Source: Antedon mediterranea (Eukaryota > Echinodermata > Crinoidea > Comatulida > Antedonidae). From it: a stretch of DNA of 64,000 nucleotides. Every line of letters starts with the position of its first letter. The first letter of the stretch is position 1. A model generated the notes under the pieces. That model searched no databases. It worked only from the letters and a program-made list of their open reading frames with translations, and had not been told where the DNA came from. The translations under genes and the position numbers were made by a program. Shown in pieces: positions 11,800 to 22,978 of this stretch. The stretch is from contig NC_092670.1 in NCBI RefSeq assembly GCF_964355755.1, forward strand, positions 6,721,001 through 6,785,000, in the 5' to 3' direction.

Positions 11800-12450
11800 G
11801 CGCCATTCAATATTAAATAAAACATATTTTAGTGGTTCAACGTATCGTGAACTACTGAAATTAATTTGTTTTAGATATTCAACTAATCAATTATATTGAT
11901 TAAAGGCATTTACTTTACGTGAACTACAATTTGTTTTAGTAATTTAACTTTTATTGAAGGCCTTTACTTTTATGTGAACTACAATTGATTGAAATGATTG
12001 AATGATTGAAATATATATTTATACTGGGTAACCTCTTCAGTCAAAGACTGGTCTCCCAGGGGGCGGTGATCAGTGGCTATGATGTACTAATAGACCGGGT
12101 AACCCCCTACCCGTCTCGAAAGATTTACTAGGTTCTTTAAAGTACACACGAGCTAGATGTGTACACTGGACCTACGGTTTATAGTCCTTATCCGAGAAGA
12201 CTCGTTCTACCACCAGTACCATGGAGTGAGTGAGCCTCGAACCCCTGCCGATGTTATGGCTACGTAATTACGGTTCCACTGTCTTAACCGCTCGGCCACT
12301 CACTCACTGGATTTTAGTGATTGAAATGAATCGTGAACTACAATTTATTTGTTTAGATATTCAAATATCAATTATAAAGGCCTTTATACAATTTGTTTTA
12401 GTAATTTTACTAATTATTTATGCTATTTATTAATCATTTATCAAATTTAG
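11800..12450. repeat. Diverged repeat units split by a SINE
   Basis: A unit of roughly 75 bp with GTGAACTACAATTTGTTTTAG and AAAGGCCTTTA occurs at about 11845-11935, 11935-11990 and again at 12325-12420. The SINE at 11990-12308 separates the last copy. Confidence 0.5.
11990..12308 (-). mobile_element. tRNA-derived SINE
   Basis: On the minus strand the 5' head has an A box at 12298-12288 (TGGCCGAGCGG, followed by TTAAGAC as in class II tRNAs such as tRNA-Ser) and a B box at 12244-12234 (GGGTTCGAGGC). A body with GGATAAGGACTATAAACCG and TTAAAGAACC follows, then a tail of TTGAA/ATGA-like units. The head is degenerate and cannot fold as a working tRNA. GATTGAAATGA on both sides may be the target duplication. 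Confidence 0.65.
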
Positions 12451-12982
12451 GTGCAATTCAATGTTACTATAGGAGGCAAGGCCGACCAGGGAAACACCTT
12501 TACTATTTATCGATTATTTCTGTTGCTTGCTCTATTTATAATTATAAATGGTGTCTACTGCGACCGAAATATAAGTAGGCTACGAAAGTTGTTATTTGAT
12601 CATTTTGTTCCAAAATTAACAAGATGCTGTCATGATATATTGTGATACAAATGTTAAAGCCCCGCTCATTGCCACCCACGTTGATAAAAAATGTTTTTGG
12701 TCTCTTGGTACGGTCACGTTACAGACTGTTTCAGTGATTGATGACCCCTATTACGGTTTCCTCCTGTGTGTAACGTTTAAATAATATATATAATAATATA
12801 ATATACGTATACTGTTCTTTACAATTATATTATTTGCAATAATACCAATGAAAGTTTTACATCATTACAGGGAGAATTAATGTACATTTTGTTTACAAAT
12901 AAATAAATCTATTGAGTAACTTTTTCCTTTACGTTCCTAACCACCGATTGCTGTCAAGTGTCCATACATCATTACTGACAGG

Positions 12983-14455
12983 CAGTGGTGGCGCCAGGAT
13001 CTTTCCGACGCGGGGGCTAAATTCCCCGACGGAGGGGCTATACGAGCGAAGCGAGCATCGCTAGGCTGGGGGGAAGGGGGCCGCCGAGGGCCCCCGGTGG
13101 GGGTCCAGGGGCGACGCCCCCGGAAGCAACGCGTTATAGCGTAATTTGAGGCCGTTTTAATCAGATTTAGGGTAGCCAACTTTTTCCATTTTGTATGGTA
13201 TACAGATAAAATACTGTGCGATAAAACACATAGCACTAGATCCGATGCGATGACTGTGTAAATCCATCCTTTCAATTTTAAAAATGAAGTTCAATATTAT
13301 GCCTATCATAGAAAATATACACGAACGTAAAACTTCCCACGGGCCAAGATGTATATATCGTTATATTCGCAGAGGCGTTGGCAGGTTGCTGTCTGGTGGG
13401 GTGCGAACATTGTAAGTGCGCGAGACTAACACCCATGGGCTGATCTGAAAGAACATTTTGACAATTAAATAGAGCTGCTAGGTCTCCGGAAATTGCAATT
13501 ATACATTGATATATGAAAAGAAATTACAAGTCTACCAGAGAACTAGCCCACCGAGGTTGATATAGAGCTAAGAACATTTTAAACAAGTAGAGTTGTTAGG
13601 TTGGATTATACTATTTCGAAAAAAAAAGAAACAAAATATATACCTCTCCAGGACCAAGAGGTTGAGCTGCTAAAAAAATTGTGAAAAATAGAACTGCTAG
13701 GTACCTGGAAATTGCACTTTAAATTGCCCATATTGATAAATGAAACAAAATTATAAGTCTACAGGACCAGCCCGCCATGGATGATTGGGTGGAGCTAAGA
13801 AAGATTTGAAAAATAGAGTTGCTAGGTCCCGGAAATTTAACGTATTATACTTCGAAGCATAAACAAAAATATATACCGGTACGTCTCCAGAACCAGCCCT
13901 ACCATGGATATGGAAAAAAAAATGAAAAAAAGAGAACTCTATGTTCCCAGACAATGCACTAACTGTATATTGTACATCGAAATATGAAACGAAATGTATA
14001 AGTATCCATGACCAGCTCTATAACTGAGGACGATTGAGCTAAGACAATTTTGAAAACTAGAGCTGCAGGTCTTCAAAAACTACACTTATAACTTAAAAAA
14101 ATTCAGGCCTAAAGGCCTAAAAAAGTGACCCTTTTTACCTTTTATTTGGAGGGGAATGCGTCCGCAAGCGTAGACCATTTTCCTTCGGGGAAAATCAGTT
14201 CATTTCCCAGATGTGAATCTGGAATTTCGATGTATGATGAGCAGTTCATGATATACAGGACATTGGAAATGTAATAACTTAGCTATAATAAATAAATCAT
14301 TTTGTTTGACAAATCCAAAAGAAATTACTCACATTCTTTAGTTTTCGCCATCTTGGCTGATGGCTTGATCACAAGTGATCTGGTCCACTACTACCCCCCG
14401 ACGAGGGGGGCTACAGCCCCCCGTTGCCCCTCCCCCCCCGCTGGCGCCACCACTG
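12983..14455. mobile_element. Non-autonomous hAT transposon
   Basis: Perfect 15-bp terminal inverted repeats CAGTGGTGGCGCCAG and CTGGCGCCACCACTG, flanked by a perfect 8-bp direct duplication CTGACAGG (12975-12982 and 14456-14463). Eight-bp target duplication and CAGTG ends are diagnostic of hAT. No transposase frame. Both sub-terminal regions are very GC-rich with G and C runs, unlike the AT-rich neighbourhood, and the core is an imperfect tandem array (13480-14090). Confidence 0.92.
13480..14090. repeat. Internal subrepeats of the hAT element
   Basis: About six imperfect units of roughly 100-130 bp, each with a version of GAGCTGCTAGGTCTCCGGAAA, an AT-rich stretch with TATATGAAA, and CCAGCCC...GAGCTAAGA. 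Subterminal or internal arrays of this sort are common in hAT elements and may bind transposase; here this is an inference. Confidence 0.7.
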
Positions 14456-14936
14456 CTGACAGGGGACGTAATCAATCATAATTGGTATACATTTCGCATC
14501 TTACCAAACTTATTTTTCAGTACAGGTTCAAATCTCACACATACTGTACACAAGACCGAATATAATAATTAGCCTATATTGTTCTCAATTCGTACCTTTT
14601 TTAAACTCTAATTTGCTATATTACCCTGGAAGCTATATTTTTGGCGTACCTAATTTATGGATCACCATGAAACATCACAAAATAAACATACATTACTCAT
14701 CAGTCATATGTAGCAGCAGCATAGGTGTCACCCGGGCTTCAATTTCCAGAGGCGTTGGTCATGTTTTCGAGGACCATTCGGGTACACCCACTAGAGAGTA
14801 CGCGAGCGAAGCGTGCGAACCCTCTAGTAATATGTTAATTATTGTATAATGCATTTTAACCATGATTTTCTTCAATCACTTGGTATGATTTTTACTATAG
14901 ATATCATTAATTATAATTATTATCTTCATGGTTTAG

Positions 14937-15191
14937 ATTCAGAAAATCCGGATATTATAGATTGTCCAATTGGTATGATTGTTAACACAACAACTGGTGA
15001 GGCATTTGCAATCAATGTCACATGGATGGAACCGACAGCAACTGATAACTCTGGAGATACTTCTGTACCAGTAGCAGACTACAGTTCTGGTGATAATATG
15101 TTTGCAATTGGTGACACAAAAGTCCAGTACAATGTCTCAGATTCAGCTGGTAACTTTAATGATAGCTGCAATTTTGTAATCATTGTTGAAG
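14937..15191 (+). CDS. HYR3 exon (class A)
   Basis: 85 codons, opening DSENPDIIDCPIGMIVNTTT. Has WMEPTATDNSGD, SGDNMFAIGDTKVQYNVSDSAGNFNDSC. A second in-frame acceptor (ACTATAG ending at 14900) lies 36 nt upstream and would add 12 residues (IINYNYYLHG within), so two forms are possible. Donor GTAAGA. Confidence 0.92.
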
Positions 15192-15894
15192 GTAAGACTG
15201 TTTCCTATAAGAGGAAATTAAATTTGAGTTATAGTTTTTCACGCTGCTGATCTAGCCCGCTACGTCACAAGAGATGACATAATCCGATATAAAGCAAGCA
15301 GCAATTTTAGTTAACTGAGAGACTGACATTTTTGCGAAAATGGAAACTCCACTATAATTTATAGGTCCCAGCTGCTAGACACAAAAAACGTCTGGGAAAA
15401 GAGTCTAACGGTTGAATGACAAATCCCAAATCATTTATGGTATTTATGAGTCCCATGATATTATATAATACTGTAAATGAAAGTTTTTGTTTGTACCATG
15501 GAACTATAATTATAGTTCTATGTTTGTACTAAAGTGACAAAAATTGAGTCTGTATTTCATATCAAAGTTATTCACTTCTGTAACAAAACAATAATATTTA
15601 TTCACATATAAAAAGAGAAAAGAAACGTTTAATTATAACTAAAAAACCATTCTCTGAAAGACAATTTAAGTATTTTTTGCTTTAAATTACATTTTTTTCA
15701 GGTAAAATAACTATTATGTGACAATAAAATGACACATTCAAAAACAAATTTGAAATAAAAAATATTTTTCAGAGAGACAATATATCTTTAAAACTGTTAC
15801 GTTATAAGCGAGCAGTGTTTTTTGTACGAAATATTTCTTGTTTAATGTGGTTTTGTCAAATTCTAATTTTTTTATTCCTGTTATTTTTGTGTAG
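15192..15894 (+). other. Intron, nothing recognised
   Basis: Intron between HYR3 and HYR4, AT-rich. A small palindrome around 15490-15525 (ACCATGGAACTATAATTATAGTTCTATG) is the only structure noted. Confidence 0.5.
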
Positions 15895-16179
15895 ATAATG
15901 AAAGTCCAATAATTGACTGCCCGACAAATGTCACTTCAAAGAATTACATCGGAGAAGGGTTTGGACTAGTAAATGTCAGCACAGATATAGGACGTCCAAA
16001 TGCCACTGTCACCTGGAATCCTCCTGAGACAAGTGACAATAGTGGTGGGCTTGTTACTGTAATGTCGTCATCTTTTGAGTCTGGTGACATGATACCATAT
16101 GGTACTCACACAATCACTTTTACAGCAACTGATCCTTATGGCAATATTGACACCTGTGACTTTGGCCTCATTGTTGAAG
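15895..16179 (+). CDS. HYR4 exon (class B)
   Basis: 95 codons with no internal Met near the start. Opens DNESPIIDCPTNVTSKNYIG; has GRPNATVTWNPPETSDNSGG, SGDMIPYGTHTITFTATDPYGN. Distinguished from HYR6, 9 and 12 by Lys for Asn in SKN and by the Arg-Pro in GRP. Donor GTAAAA. Confidence 0.92.
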
Positions 16180-16387
16180 GTAAAATATAAACCTCTTTGT
16201 AATTTTGATAATTTACAAAATACAGGAAATATAATTGTTTTAAACAACATTTTCATCAATAATTCTTCACCAATTTTAGTTAATTAATAGAGAAATGTTT
16301 GCATAAATGCATTATTACCTTGATCTTCTTTCCTGAGTATTATTACTATTATTTATTATAAGTTATAATTATTACCTCATGTTTTAG

Positions 16388-16642
16388 ATCCAGAAGCTCC
16401 AGATATTATAGATTGTCCAATGGATATAATTGTTAACACAACAACTGGTGAGGCAATTGCCATCAATGTCACATGGATGGAACCGATAGCTACTGATAAC
16501 TCTGAAGAGACTCCTGTACCAGTAGCAGACTACACTTCTGGTGATAATATGTTTGCAATTGGCAACACAACAGTACAGTACAATGTCTCAGATTCAGCTG
16601 GTAACTTTAATGATAGCTGCAGTTTCGTTATCACTGTTAACG
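16388..16642 (+). CDS. HYR5 exon (class A, triplicated unit 1)
   Basis: Opens DPEAPDIIDCPMDIIVNTTT. First exon of the first 1.53 kb unit. Differs from HYR8 and HYR11 by EPIATDNSEE and by closing ITVNG rather than ITVEG. Its flanking introns are near copies of those around HYR8 and HYR11. Confidence 0.93.
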
Positions 16643-16745
16643 GTAAGACAACTGTACCTCGTTGGTGGAAAATAAAATTGAGCTACAGTAATGTGATTAT
16701 ATCAAATTTAATTTATTTATTTCCTGTTATTTATGTTGTGAATAG

Positions 16746-17030
16746 ATAATGAAAGTCCAATGATTGACTGCCCAACAAATGTCACTTCTAACAATTACAT
16801 CGGAGAAGGGTATGGACTAGTAAATGTCAGCACAGATATAGGAAGTCCAAATGCCACTCTCACCTGGGATCCTCCTGTTACAAGGGACAATAGTGGTGGA
16901 CTTGTGACTGTAATGTCTTCATCTTTCGAGTCTGGTGACATGATACCATATGGTACTCACACAATCACTTTTACAGCAACTGATCCTTATGGCAATATTG
17001 ACACCTGTGACTTTGGCCTCAATGTTGAAG
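16746..17030 (+). CDS. HYR6 exon (class B, triplicated unit 1)
   Basis: Opens DNESPMIDCPTNVTSNNYIG; has NATLTWDPPVTRDNSGG and SGDMIPYGTHTITFTATDPYGN. Its protein sequence appears identical to HYR9, and HYR12 differs at two residues (R for G in YIREGY, L for P in DLYGN). The preceding intron is only 103 bp. Confidence 0.94.
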
Positions 17031-17521
17031 GTAAAATATAAACCCCTTTTTTAATTTTGATAATTTACAATATACAGGAATTATAATTTTTATAAACAAC
17101 ATTATGAACATACTATAAGATTTACCTTCAACACACAACACAAAAGAGAACATATTTTATATTGCAAAAGTAAGTCCAAGTAATTACTGATTGATGATGA
17201 ATTCCTTGGCCTTTATACAAAAATTACATCTTTACTGATGAACCCATTTTTTTCATTTTTACCAATAATTCTTCACCAATTTTGAAGCAAACTATAATTG
17301 TAATAAGATTATTACTTTGCATATAATGTAATGGCTTGTTTATAATCTGTTTTTATAGTAAGTTTGAGAAAATTAATATATACTGTATCAAAATGTTATT
17401 TTGCACCCAGGAATCGACTCTTAGGTGGAAGATAGGAAATGGTTTGTTCCATTCTACCATTAAAAAGGTGTAATATGATTATAGCATTAGTCATTCTTGT
17501 TTCTTTCGTTTGTATTATTAG
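17031..17521 (+). other. Intron copied three times
   Basis: This intron between class B and class C exons recurs almost base for base at 18561-19047 and 20087-20562, including ATTCTTCACCAATTTTGAAG and GGAATCGACTCTTAGGTGGAA. Small indels separate the copies. Confidence 0.8.
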
Positions 17522-17770
17522 ATAATGAGGATCCAGTCTTGATTTGTCCACCAAATATTACAACTACTACAGTAGAGGGTTCAAATCAAGCAGTCAATGT
17601 CAGCTGGACTGATCCAATAGTAATTGACAATTCTGATGAAGATATAACACCAACGTCCAAGTACAATCCTGGAAAAAATGAATTTGATATTGGTAGAACT
17701 GATGTTATATATGATGCAATTGATAGTTCAAGCAATGCAGGAACATGTACCTTTATAGTAACTGTTACTG
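17522..17770 (+). CDS. HYR7 exon (class C, triplicated unit 1)
   Basis: Opens DNEDPVLICPPNITTTTVEG; has VSWTDPIVIDNSDE, SKYNPGKNEFDIGRTDVIYDAIDSSSNAGTC. It differs from HYR10 at two residues (VSW against VIW, DSSS against DNSS). SSSN instead of SSGN removes the usual Gly before Asn. Donor GTAAGC. Confidence 0.93.
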
Positions 17771-17917
17771 GTAAGCAGAGATGGAATTCTTTCCTCTGAC
17801 GTATTTAAATTAATTAATACAGAAATGTTTGCATAAATGCATTTTTACCTTGATCTTCTTTCCTGAGTATTATTACTATTATTTATTATAAGTTATAATT
17901 ATTACCTCATGTTTTAG

Positions 17918-18172
17918 ATCCAGAAGCTCCAGATATTATAGATTGTCCAATGGATATAATTGTTAACACAACAACTGGTGAGGCAATTGCCATCAATGTC
18001 ACATGGATGGAACCGACAGCTACTGATAACTCTAAAGAGACTCCTGTACCAGTAGCAGACTACACTTCTGGTGATAATATGTTTGAAATTGGCAACACAA
18101 CAGTACAGTACAATGTCTCCGATTCAGCTGGTAACTTTAATGATAGCTGCAGTTTCGTTATCACTGTTGAAG
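17918..18172 (+). CDS. HYR8 exon (class A, triplicated unit 2)
   Basis: Opens DPEAPDIIDCPMDIIVNTTT; has EPTATDNSKE and DNMFEIGNTTVQYNVSDSAGN (Glu where HYR5 and HYR11 have Ala). Starts 1,530 bp after HYR5. Confidence 0.93.
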
Positions 18173-18275
18173 GTAAGACAACTGTACCTCGTTGGTGGAA
18201 AATAAAATTGAGCTACAGTAATGAGATTATTTCAAATGTAATTTATTTAATTCCTGTTATTTATGTTGTGAATAG

Positions 18276-18560
18276 ATAATGAAAGTCCAATGATTGACTG
18301 CCCAACAAATGTCACTTCTAACAATTACATCGGAGAAGGGTATGGACTAGTAAATGTCAGCACAGATATAGGAAGTCCAAATGCCACTCTCACCTGGGAT
18401 CCTCCTGTTACAAGGGACAATAGTGGTGGACTTGTGACTGTAATGTCTTCATCTTTCGAGTCTGGTGACATGATACCATATGGTACTCACACAATCACTT
18501 TTACAGCAACTGATCCTTATGGCAATATTGACACCTGTGACTTTGGCCTCAATGTTGAAG
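18276..18560 (+). CDS. HYR9 exon (class B, triplicated unit 2)
   Basis: Same protein sequence as HYR6, with RDNSGGLVTVMSSSFESGD. Starts 1,530 bp after it. The identity extends through codon third positions, pointing to very recent duplication or gene conversion. Confidence 0.94.
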
Positions 18561-19047
18561 GTAAAATATAAACCTCTTTGTAATTTTGATAATTTACAAT
18601 ATACAGGAATTATAATTTTTATAAACAACATTATGAACATACTATAAGATTTACCTTCAACACACAACACAAAAGAGAACATATTTTATATTGCAAAAGT
18701 AAGTCCAAGTAATTACTGATTGATGATTAATTCCTTGGCCTTTATACAAAAATTACATCTTTACTGATGAACCCATGGTCATTTTCATCAATAATTCTTC
18801 ACCAATTTTGAAGCACACTATAATTGTAATAAGATTATTACTTTGCATATAATGTAATGGCTTGTTTATAATCTGTTTTTATAGTAAGTTTGAGAAAATT
18901 AATATATACTGTATCAAAATGTTATTTTGCACCCAGGAATCGACTCTTAGGTGGAAGATAGGAAATGGTTTGTTCCATTCTACCATTAAAAAGGTGTAAT
19001 ATGATTATAGCATTAGTCATTCTTGTTTCTTTCGTTTGTATTATTAG

Positions 19048-19296
19048 ATAATGAGGATCCAGTCTTGATTTGTCCACCAAATATTACAACTACTACAGTA
19101 GAGGGTTCAAATCAAGCAGTCAATGTCATCTGGACTGATCCAATAGTAATTGACAATTCTGATGAAGATATAACACCAACGTCCAAGTACAATCCTGGAA
19201 AAAATGAATTTGATATTGGTAGAACTGATGTTATATATGATGCAATTGATAATTCAAGCAATGCAGGAACATGTACCTTTATAGTAACTGTTACTG
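19048..19296 (+). CDS. HYR10 exon (class C, triplicated unit 2)
   Basis: Same opening as HYR7; has VIWTDPIVIDNSDE and DAIDNSSNAGTC. Asn for Ser creates the sequon NSS, which HYR7 lacks at that place. Confidence 0.93.
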
Positions 19297-19443
19297 GTAA
19301 GCAGAGATGGAATTCTTTCCTCTGACGTATTTAAATTAATTAATATAGAAATGTTTGCATAAATGCATTATTACCTTGATCTTCTTTCCTGAGTATTATT
19401 ACTATTATTTATTATAAGTTATAATTATTACCTCATGTTTTAG

Positions 19444-19698
19444 ATCCAGAAGCTCCAGATATTATAGATTGTCCAATGGATATAATTGTTAACACAACAA
19501 CTGGTGAGGCAATTGCCATCAATGTCACATGGATGGAACCGACAGCTACTGATAACTCTAAAGCGACTCCTGTACCAGTAGCAGACTACACTTCTGGTGA
19601 TAATATGTTTGCAATTGGCAACACAACAGTACAGTACAATGTCTCCGATTCAGCTGGTAACTTTAATGATAGCTGCAGTTTCGTTATCACTGTTGAAG
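19444..19698 (+). CDS. HYR11 exon (class A, triplicated unit 3)
   Basis: Starts 1,526 bp after HYR8. Has EPTATDNSKATPVPV and DNMFAIGNTTVQYN. Ala for Glu in SKA is its own change. Acceptor GTTTTAG, donor GTAAGA. Confidence 0.93.
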
Positions 19699-19801
19699 GT
19701 AAGACAAATGTACCTCGTTGGTGGAAAATAAAATTGAGCTACAGTAATGTGATTATTTCAAATGTAATTTATTTAATTCCTGTTATTTATGTTGTGAATA
19801 G

Positions 19802-20086
19802 ATAATGAAAGTCCAATGATTGACTGCCCAACAAATGTCACTTCTAACAATTACATCAGAGAAGGGTATGGACTAGTAAATGTCAGCACAGATATAGGAA
19901 GTCCAAATGCCACTCTCACCTGGGATCCTCCTGTTACAAGGGACAATAGTGGTGGACTTGTGACTGTAATGTCTTCATCTTTCGAGTCTGGTGACATGAT
20001 ACCATATGGTACTCACACAATCACTTTTACAGCAACTGATCTTTATGGCAATATTGACACCTGTGACTTTGGCCTCAATGTTGAAG
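19802..20086 (+). CDS. HYR12 exon (class B, triplicated unit 3)
   Basis: Has NNYIREGYGLVN and FTATDLYGNIDTC, the two substitutions that separate it from HYR6 and HYR9. Arg replaces a normally conserved Gly of the class, which might affect the loop after the first strand. Confidence 0.93.
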
Positions 20087-20562
20087 GTAAAATATAAACC
20101 TCTTTGTAATTTTGATAATTTACAATATACAGGAATTATAATTTTTATAAACAACATTATGAACATACTATAAGATTTACCTTCAACACACAACACAAAA
20201 GAGAATATATTTTATATTGCAAAAGTAAGTCCAAGTAATTACTGATTGATGATTAATTCCTTGGCTTTTATACAAAAATTACATCTTTACTGATGAACCC
20301 ATGGTCATTTTCATCAATAATTCTTCACCAATTTTGAAGCGCACTATAATTGTAATAAGATTATTACTTTGCATATAATGTAATGGCTTGTTTATAATCT
20401 GTTTTTATAGTAAGTTTGAGAAAATTAATAAAGTGTTATTTTGCACCCAGGAATCGACTCTTAGGTGGAAAGATAGGAAATGGTTTGTTCCATTCTACCA
20501 TTAAAAAGGTGTAATATGATTATAGCATTAGTCATTCTTGTTTCTTTCGTTTGTATTATTAG

Positions 20563-20811
20563 ATAATGAGGATCCAGTCTTGATTTGTCCACCAAATATT
20601 ACAACTACTACAGTAGAGGGTTCAGATCAAGCAGTCAATGTCAACTGGGCTGATCCAATAGTAATTGACAATTCTGATGAAGATATAACACCAACGTCCA
20701 AGTATACTTCTGGAGATAATGAATTCGATATTGGTAGAACTGATGTTTTATATGATGCAGTTGATAGTTCAGGCAATGCAGGAACATGTACCTTTATAGT
20801 AACTGTTACTG
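20563..20811 (+). CDS. HYR13 exon (class C, triplicated unit 3)
   Basis: Opens as HYR7 but reads GSDQAVNVNWADPIV, SKYTSGDNEFDIGRTDVLYDAVDSSGNAGTC. In SGDN and SSGN it is closer to the consensus than HYR7 and HYR10, so those two share a more recent copy. Confidence 0.93.
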
Positions 20812-21279
20812 GTAAGCATAGATGGCTTTCATTCTTTCCTCTGACATATTTAATTAATTAATATAGAAATATTTTAAGAAAATAGTCAAAGATGCTATTT
20901 ATAACAAACAGTTGCTATAACTTTCGTCTTGGACTATTCATTTATATAATATTACCAATCAGTTAAACAATTATGGCTAAATTCAGACACATGATTTTTT
21001 TAAGTTCGTCGTTAATATAATCCTTGAAGTACTAATTTTTGGCAGGCTTTCTGGCAACATGCCTTATACGTTATTAACATAACAATTAATATAAAATATC
21101 TTATGTTAAATGTTTCTGTTTAAACTACAATTTATAAATGTAATACTTATATTTACTCTAATATTTACACTGAATATTCAACTAAAATTTGCCTCATTTG
21201 ATTAAAAAGTCAACCATCCTATTTCCTTATAAATAATTTAATGATAAAATAGTTATAAGTTTCTTCATTTCATCTTTAG
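20812..21279 (+). other. Intron, nothing recognised
   Basis: AT-rich intron between HYR13 and HYR14; breaks the 1.53 kb periodicity. No repeat or exon seen. Confidence 0.5.
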
Positions 21280-21534
21280 ATGATGAAGCACCAGATATTG
21301 TAGATTGTCCAATGGATACGATTGTTAACACAACAACTGGTGAGGCATTTGCCATCAATGTTATATGGATGGAACCGACAGCTACTGATAACTCCGGAGA
21401 GACTCCTGTACCAATAGCAGACTACATTTCTGGTGATAATATGTTTGTAATTGGCATCACAACAGTCCAGTACAATGTCTCAGATTCAGCTGGTAACTTT
21501 AATGATAGCTGCAGTTTTGTAATCATTGTTGAAG
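21280..21534 (+). CDS. HYR14 exon (class A)
   Basis: Opens DDEAPDIVDCPMDTIVNTTT; has VIWMEPTATDNSGE, PIADYISGDNMFVIGITTVQYN and closes FVIIVEG. It is outside the triplicated unit and more diverged. Acceptor CATCTTTAG, donor GTAAGT. Confidence 0.92.
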
Positions 21535-22050
21535 GTAAGTGACTGTACATTCTAGAAGGAAATTAAAACTGAGGTACAGTTATGTGATTATTACTAGAAA
21601 TAGTATTATTTAAAAAAAAAATACAAAAAACATATTATTCCTAACAAACAAGTAGAGAAAATAAAAACTTATTCTATTGAAAATCATCGTTATTGTGTAA
21701 ATATAAAGATAATTGTTTCAAATAGTATTATGCCTTATGTATTTGCCTAAACTAAACTTTTTTCCAAATTAAATTAACTTTCACCCTGAATTTATTGAGT
21801 CAATCAATATATATATAGGCCTATTTGTTAGATTTTATTTAGCCTACTTTAGAAATTATTTCATTGTAAATTGTATTTGTCCAAAAAAACACCATCGCAT
21901 ATTTTCCAACTTAAATAATTCTAAAATGGGACAGTCGACATGGATGCTATGTCTTTGATGTCTGTAAAATAATAATAAAACATATTCTCTTTAGGATTAC
22001 TGTCGCAATATTGAGGCTTGGTTTAAAATAAATCAATATTTTTTTTGCAG

Positions 22051-22332
22051 ATTTGGAGGATCCCAATATCACATGCCCAACAAATTTTTCAAACTATTAC
22101 TCCAGCATTTCTGCAGACATCTGGGTTGTACACACAGACAGTGGTGAAAGCTTTGCTACTGTTACCTGGGATCCACCTTCAGTCAGTGATAACAGTGAAA
22201 ACACTACTCTTTCTGAACCATCATACAGTTCTGGAAACATGTTTAACGTTGGAGTAAATTACACAATTGTTTACAATGTGTCAGATCCTAGTGGAAATGA
22301 TAATACTTGTTCAATTACAATTGTAGTAGAAG
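22051..22332 (+). CDS. HYR15 exon (class B-like, diverged)
   Basis: 94 codons, opening DLEDPNITCPTNFSNYYSS. Has SFATVTWDPPSVSDNSEN and FNVGVNYTIVYNVSDPSGNDNTC, ending ITIVVEG. Shares the class B length and the long first loop but not its sequence. Acceptor is a strong pyrimidine run then GCAG; donor GTTAGT. Confidence 0.9.
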
Positions 22333-22699
22333 GTTAGTTTTGTTTAATTATTTTTTTTATTTTATTCTTTTTGTCAAACTGGCATGAGAAAATGTTATCA
22401 CAACCAGGTAAAGAATCATTGGTATGCTTTTATAGTTGTAATACAGTAGAGCCCCTCTCTTGGTACATCACTATTAAACAGTAAACTTTGATGTGAAACA
22501 AATCATGGGCAATACCTTATATGTTTGCCAACCATAATTCAGAAGACATCCCAAGAATAATAAATCCATATTAAGGGACAATTTATTATTACATTCATAT
22601 TGGGACAGTAATGAACGCATTGTTTTTGCATTGATTCTATTTTGATATTGATAACGATTGATTGATATTAATTGGTTATTGATTCCTTTTTGTAATTAG

Positions 22700-22978
22700 A
22701 TCATGAGGATCCAGATATCACATGCCCAATGCCGTTAACTGTCAGTACAGCAAACGGTGCAAACAGTGGCACTGCAACATGGGTAATAGATGCAACCGAT
22801 AACGTACAAGTAGCGAGTCTTGAAGAGGACTGCAATGCGATTGGTTCATTTACACCTGGTCTGAACACAACTACAAGTTACTCAGAAACTGTAGAAATAG
22901 GACAATTGACTGTAAACTTCACAGCAACAGATTTTTTTGGTAACCAAGCTAGTTGCAGTGTACTTATCACTGTCTTAG
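22700..22978 (+). CDS. HYR16 exon, odd cysteine
   Basis: 93 codons, opening DHEDPDITCPMPLTVSTANG. Has ATWVIDATDNVQVASLEEDC, then GQLTVNFTATDFFGNQASC. The Cys in EEDC is extra to the normal HYR pair and leaves an unpaired Cys, perhaps for an inter-chain or inter-domain bond. The Pro of W-x-x-P is absent. It is the last exon before the 8.5 kb LINE-bearing intron. Confidence 0.88.

Noticed and set aside
12234-12298. Possible functional tRNA-Ser gene
   Set aside because: A and B boxes are present, but acceptor and anticodon stems do not pair and the sequence continues into a SINE body and tail.
12451-12645. 64-codon frame preceded by an AG
   Set aside because: Not HYR-like, no consistent donor; lies in the transposon-rich intron between HYR2 and HYR3.
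18449-18682. Minus-strand frames across class A and B exons
   Set aside because: They recur identically wherever the plus-strand exon is duplicated and are antisense shadows of HYR exons.
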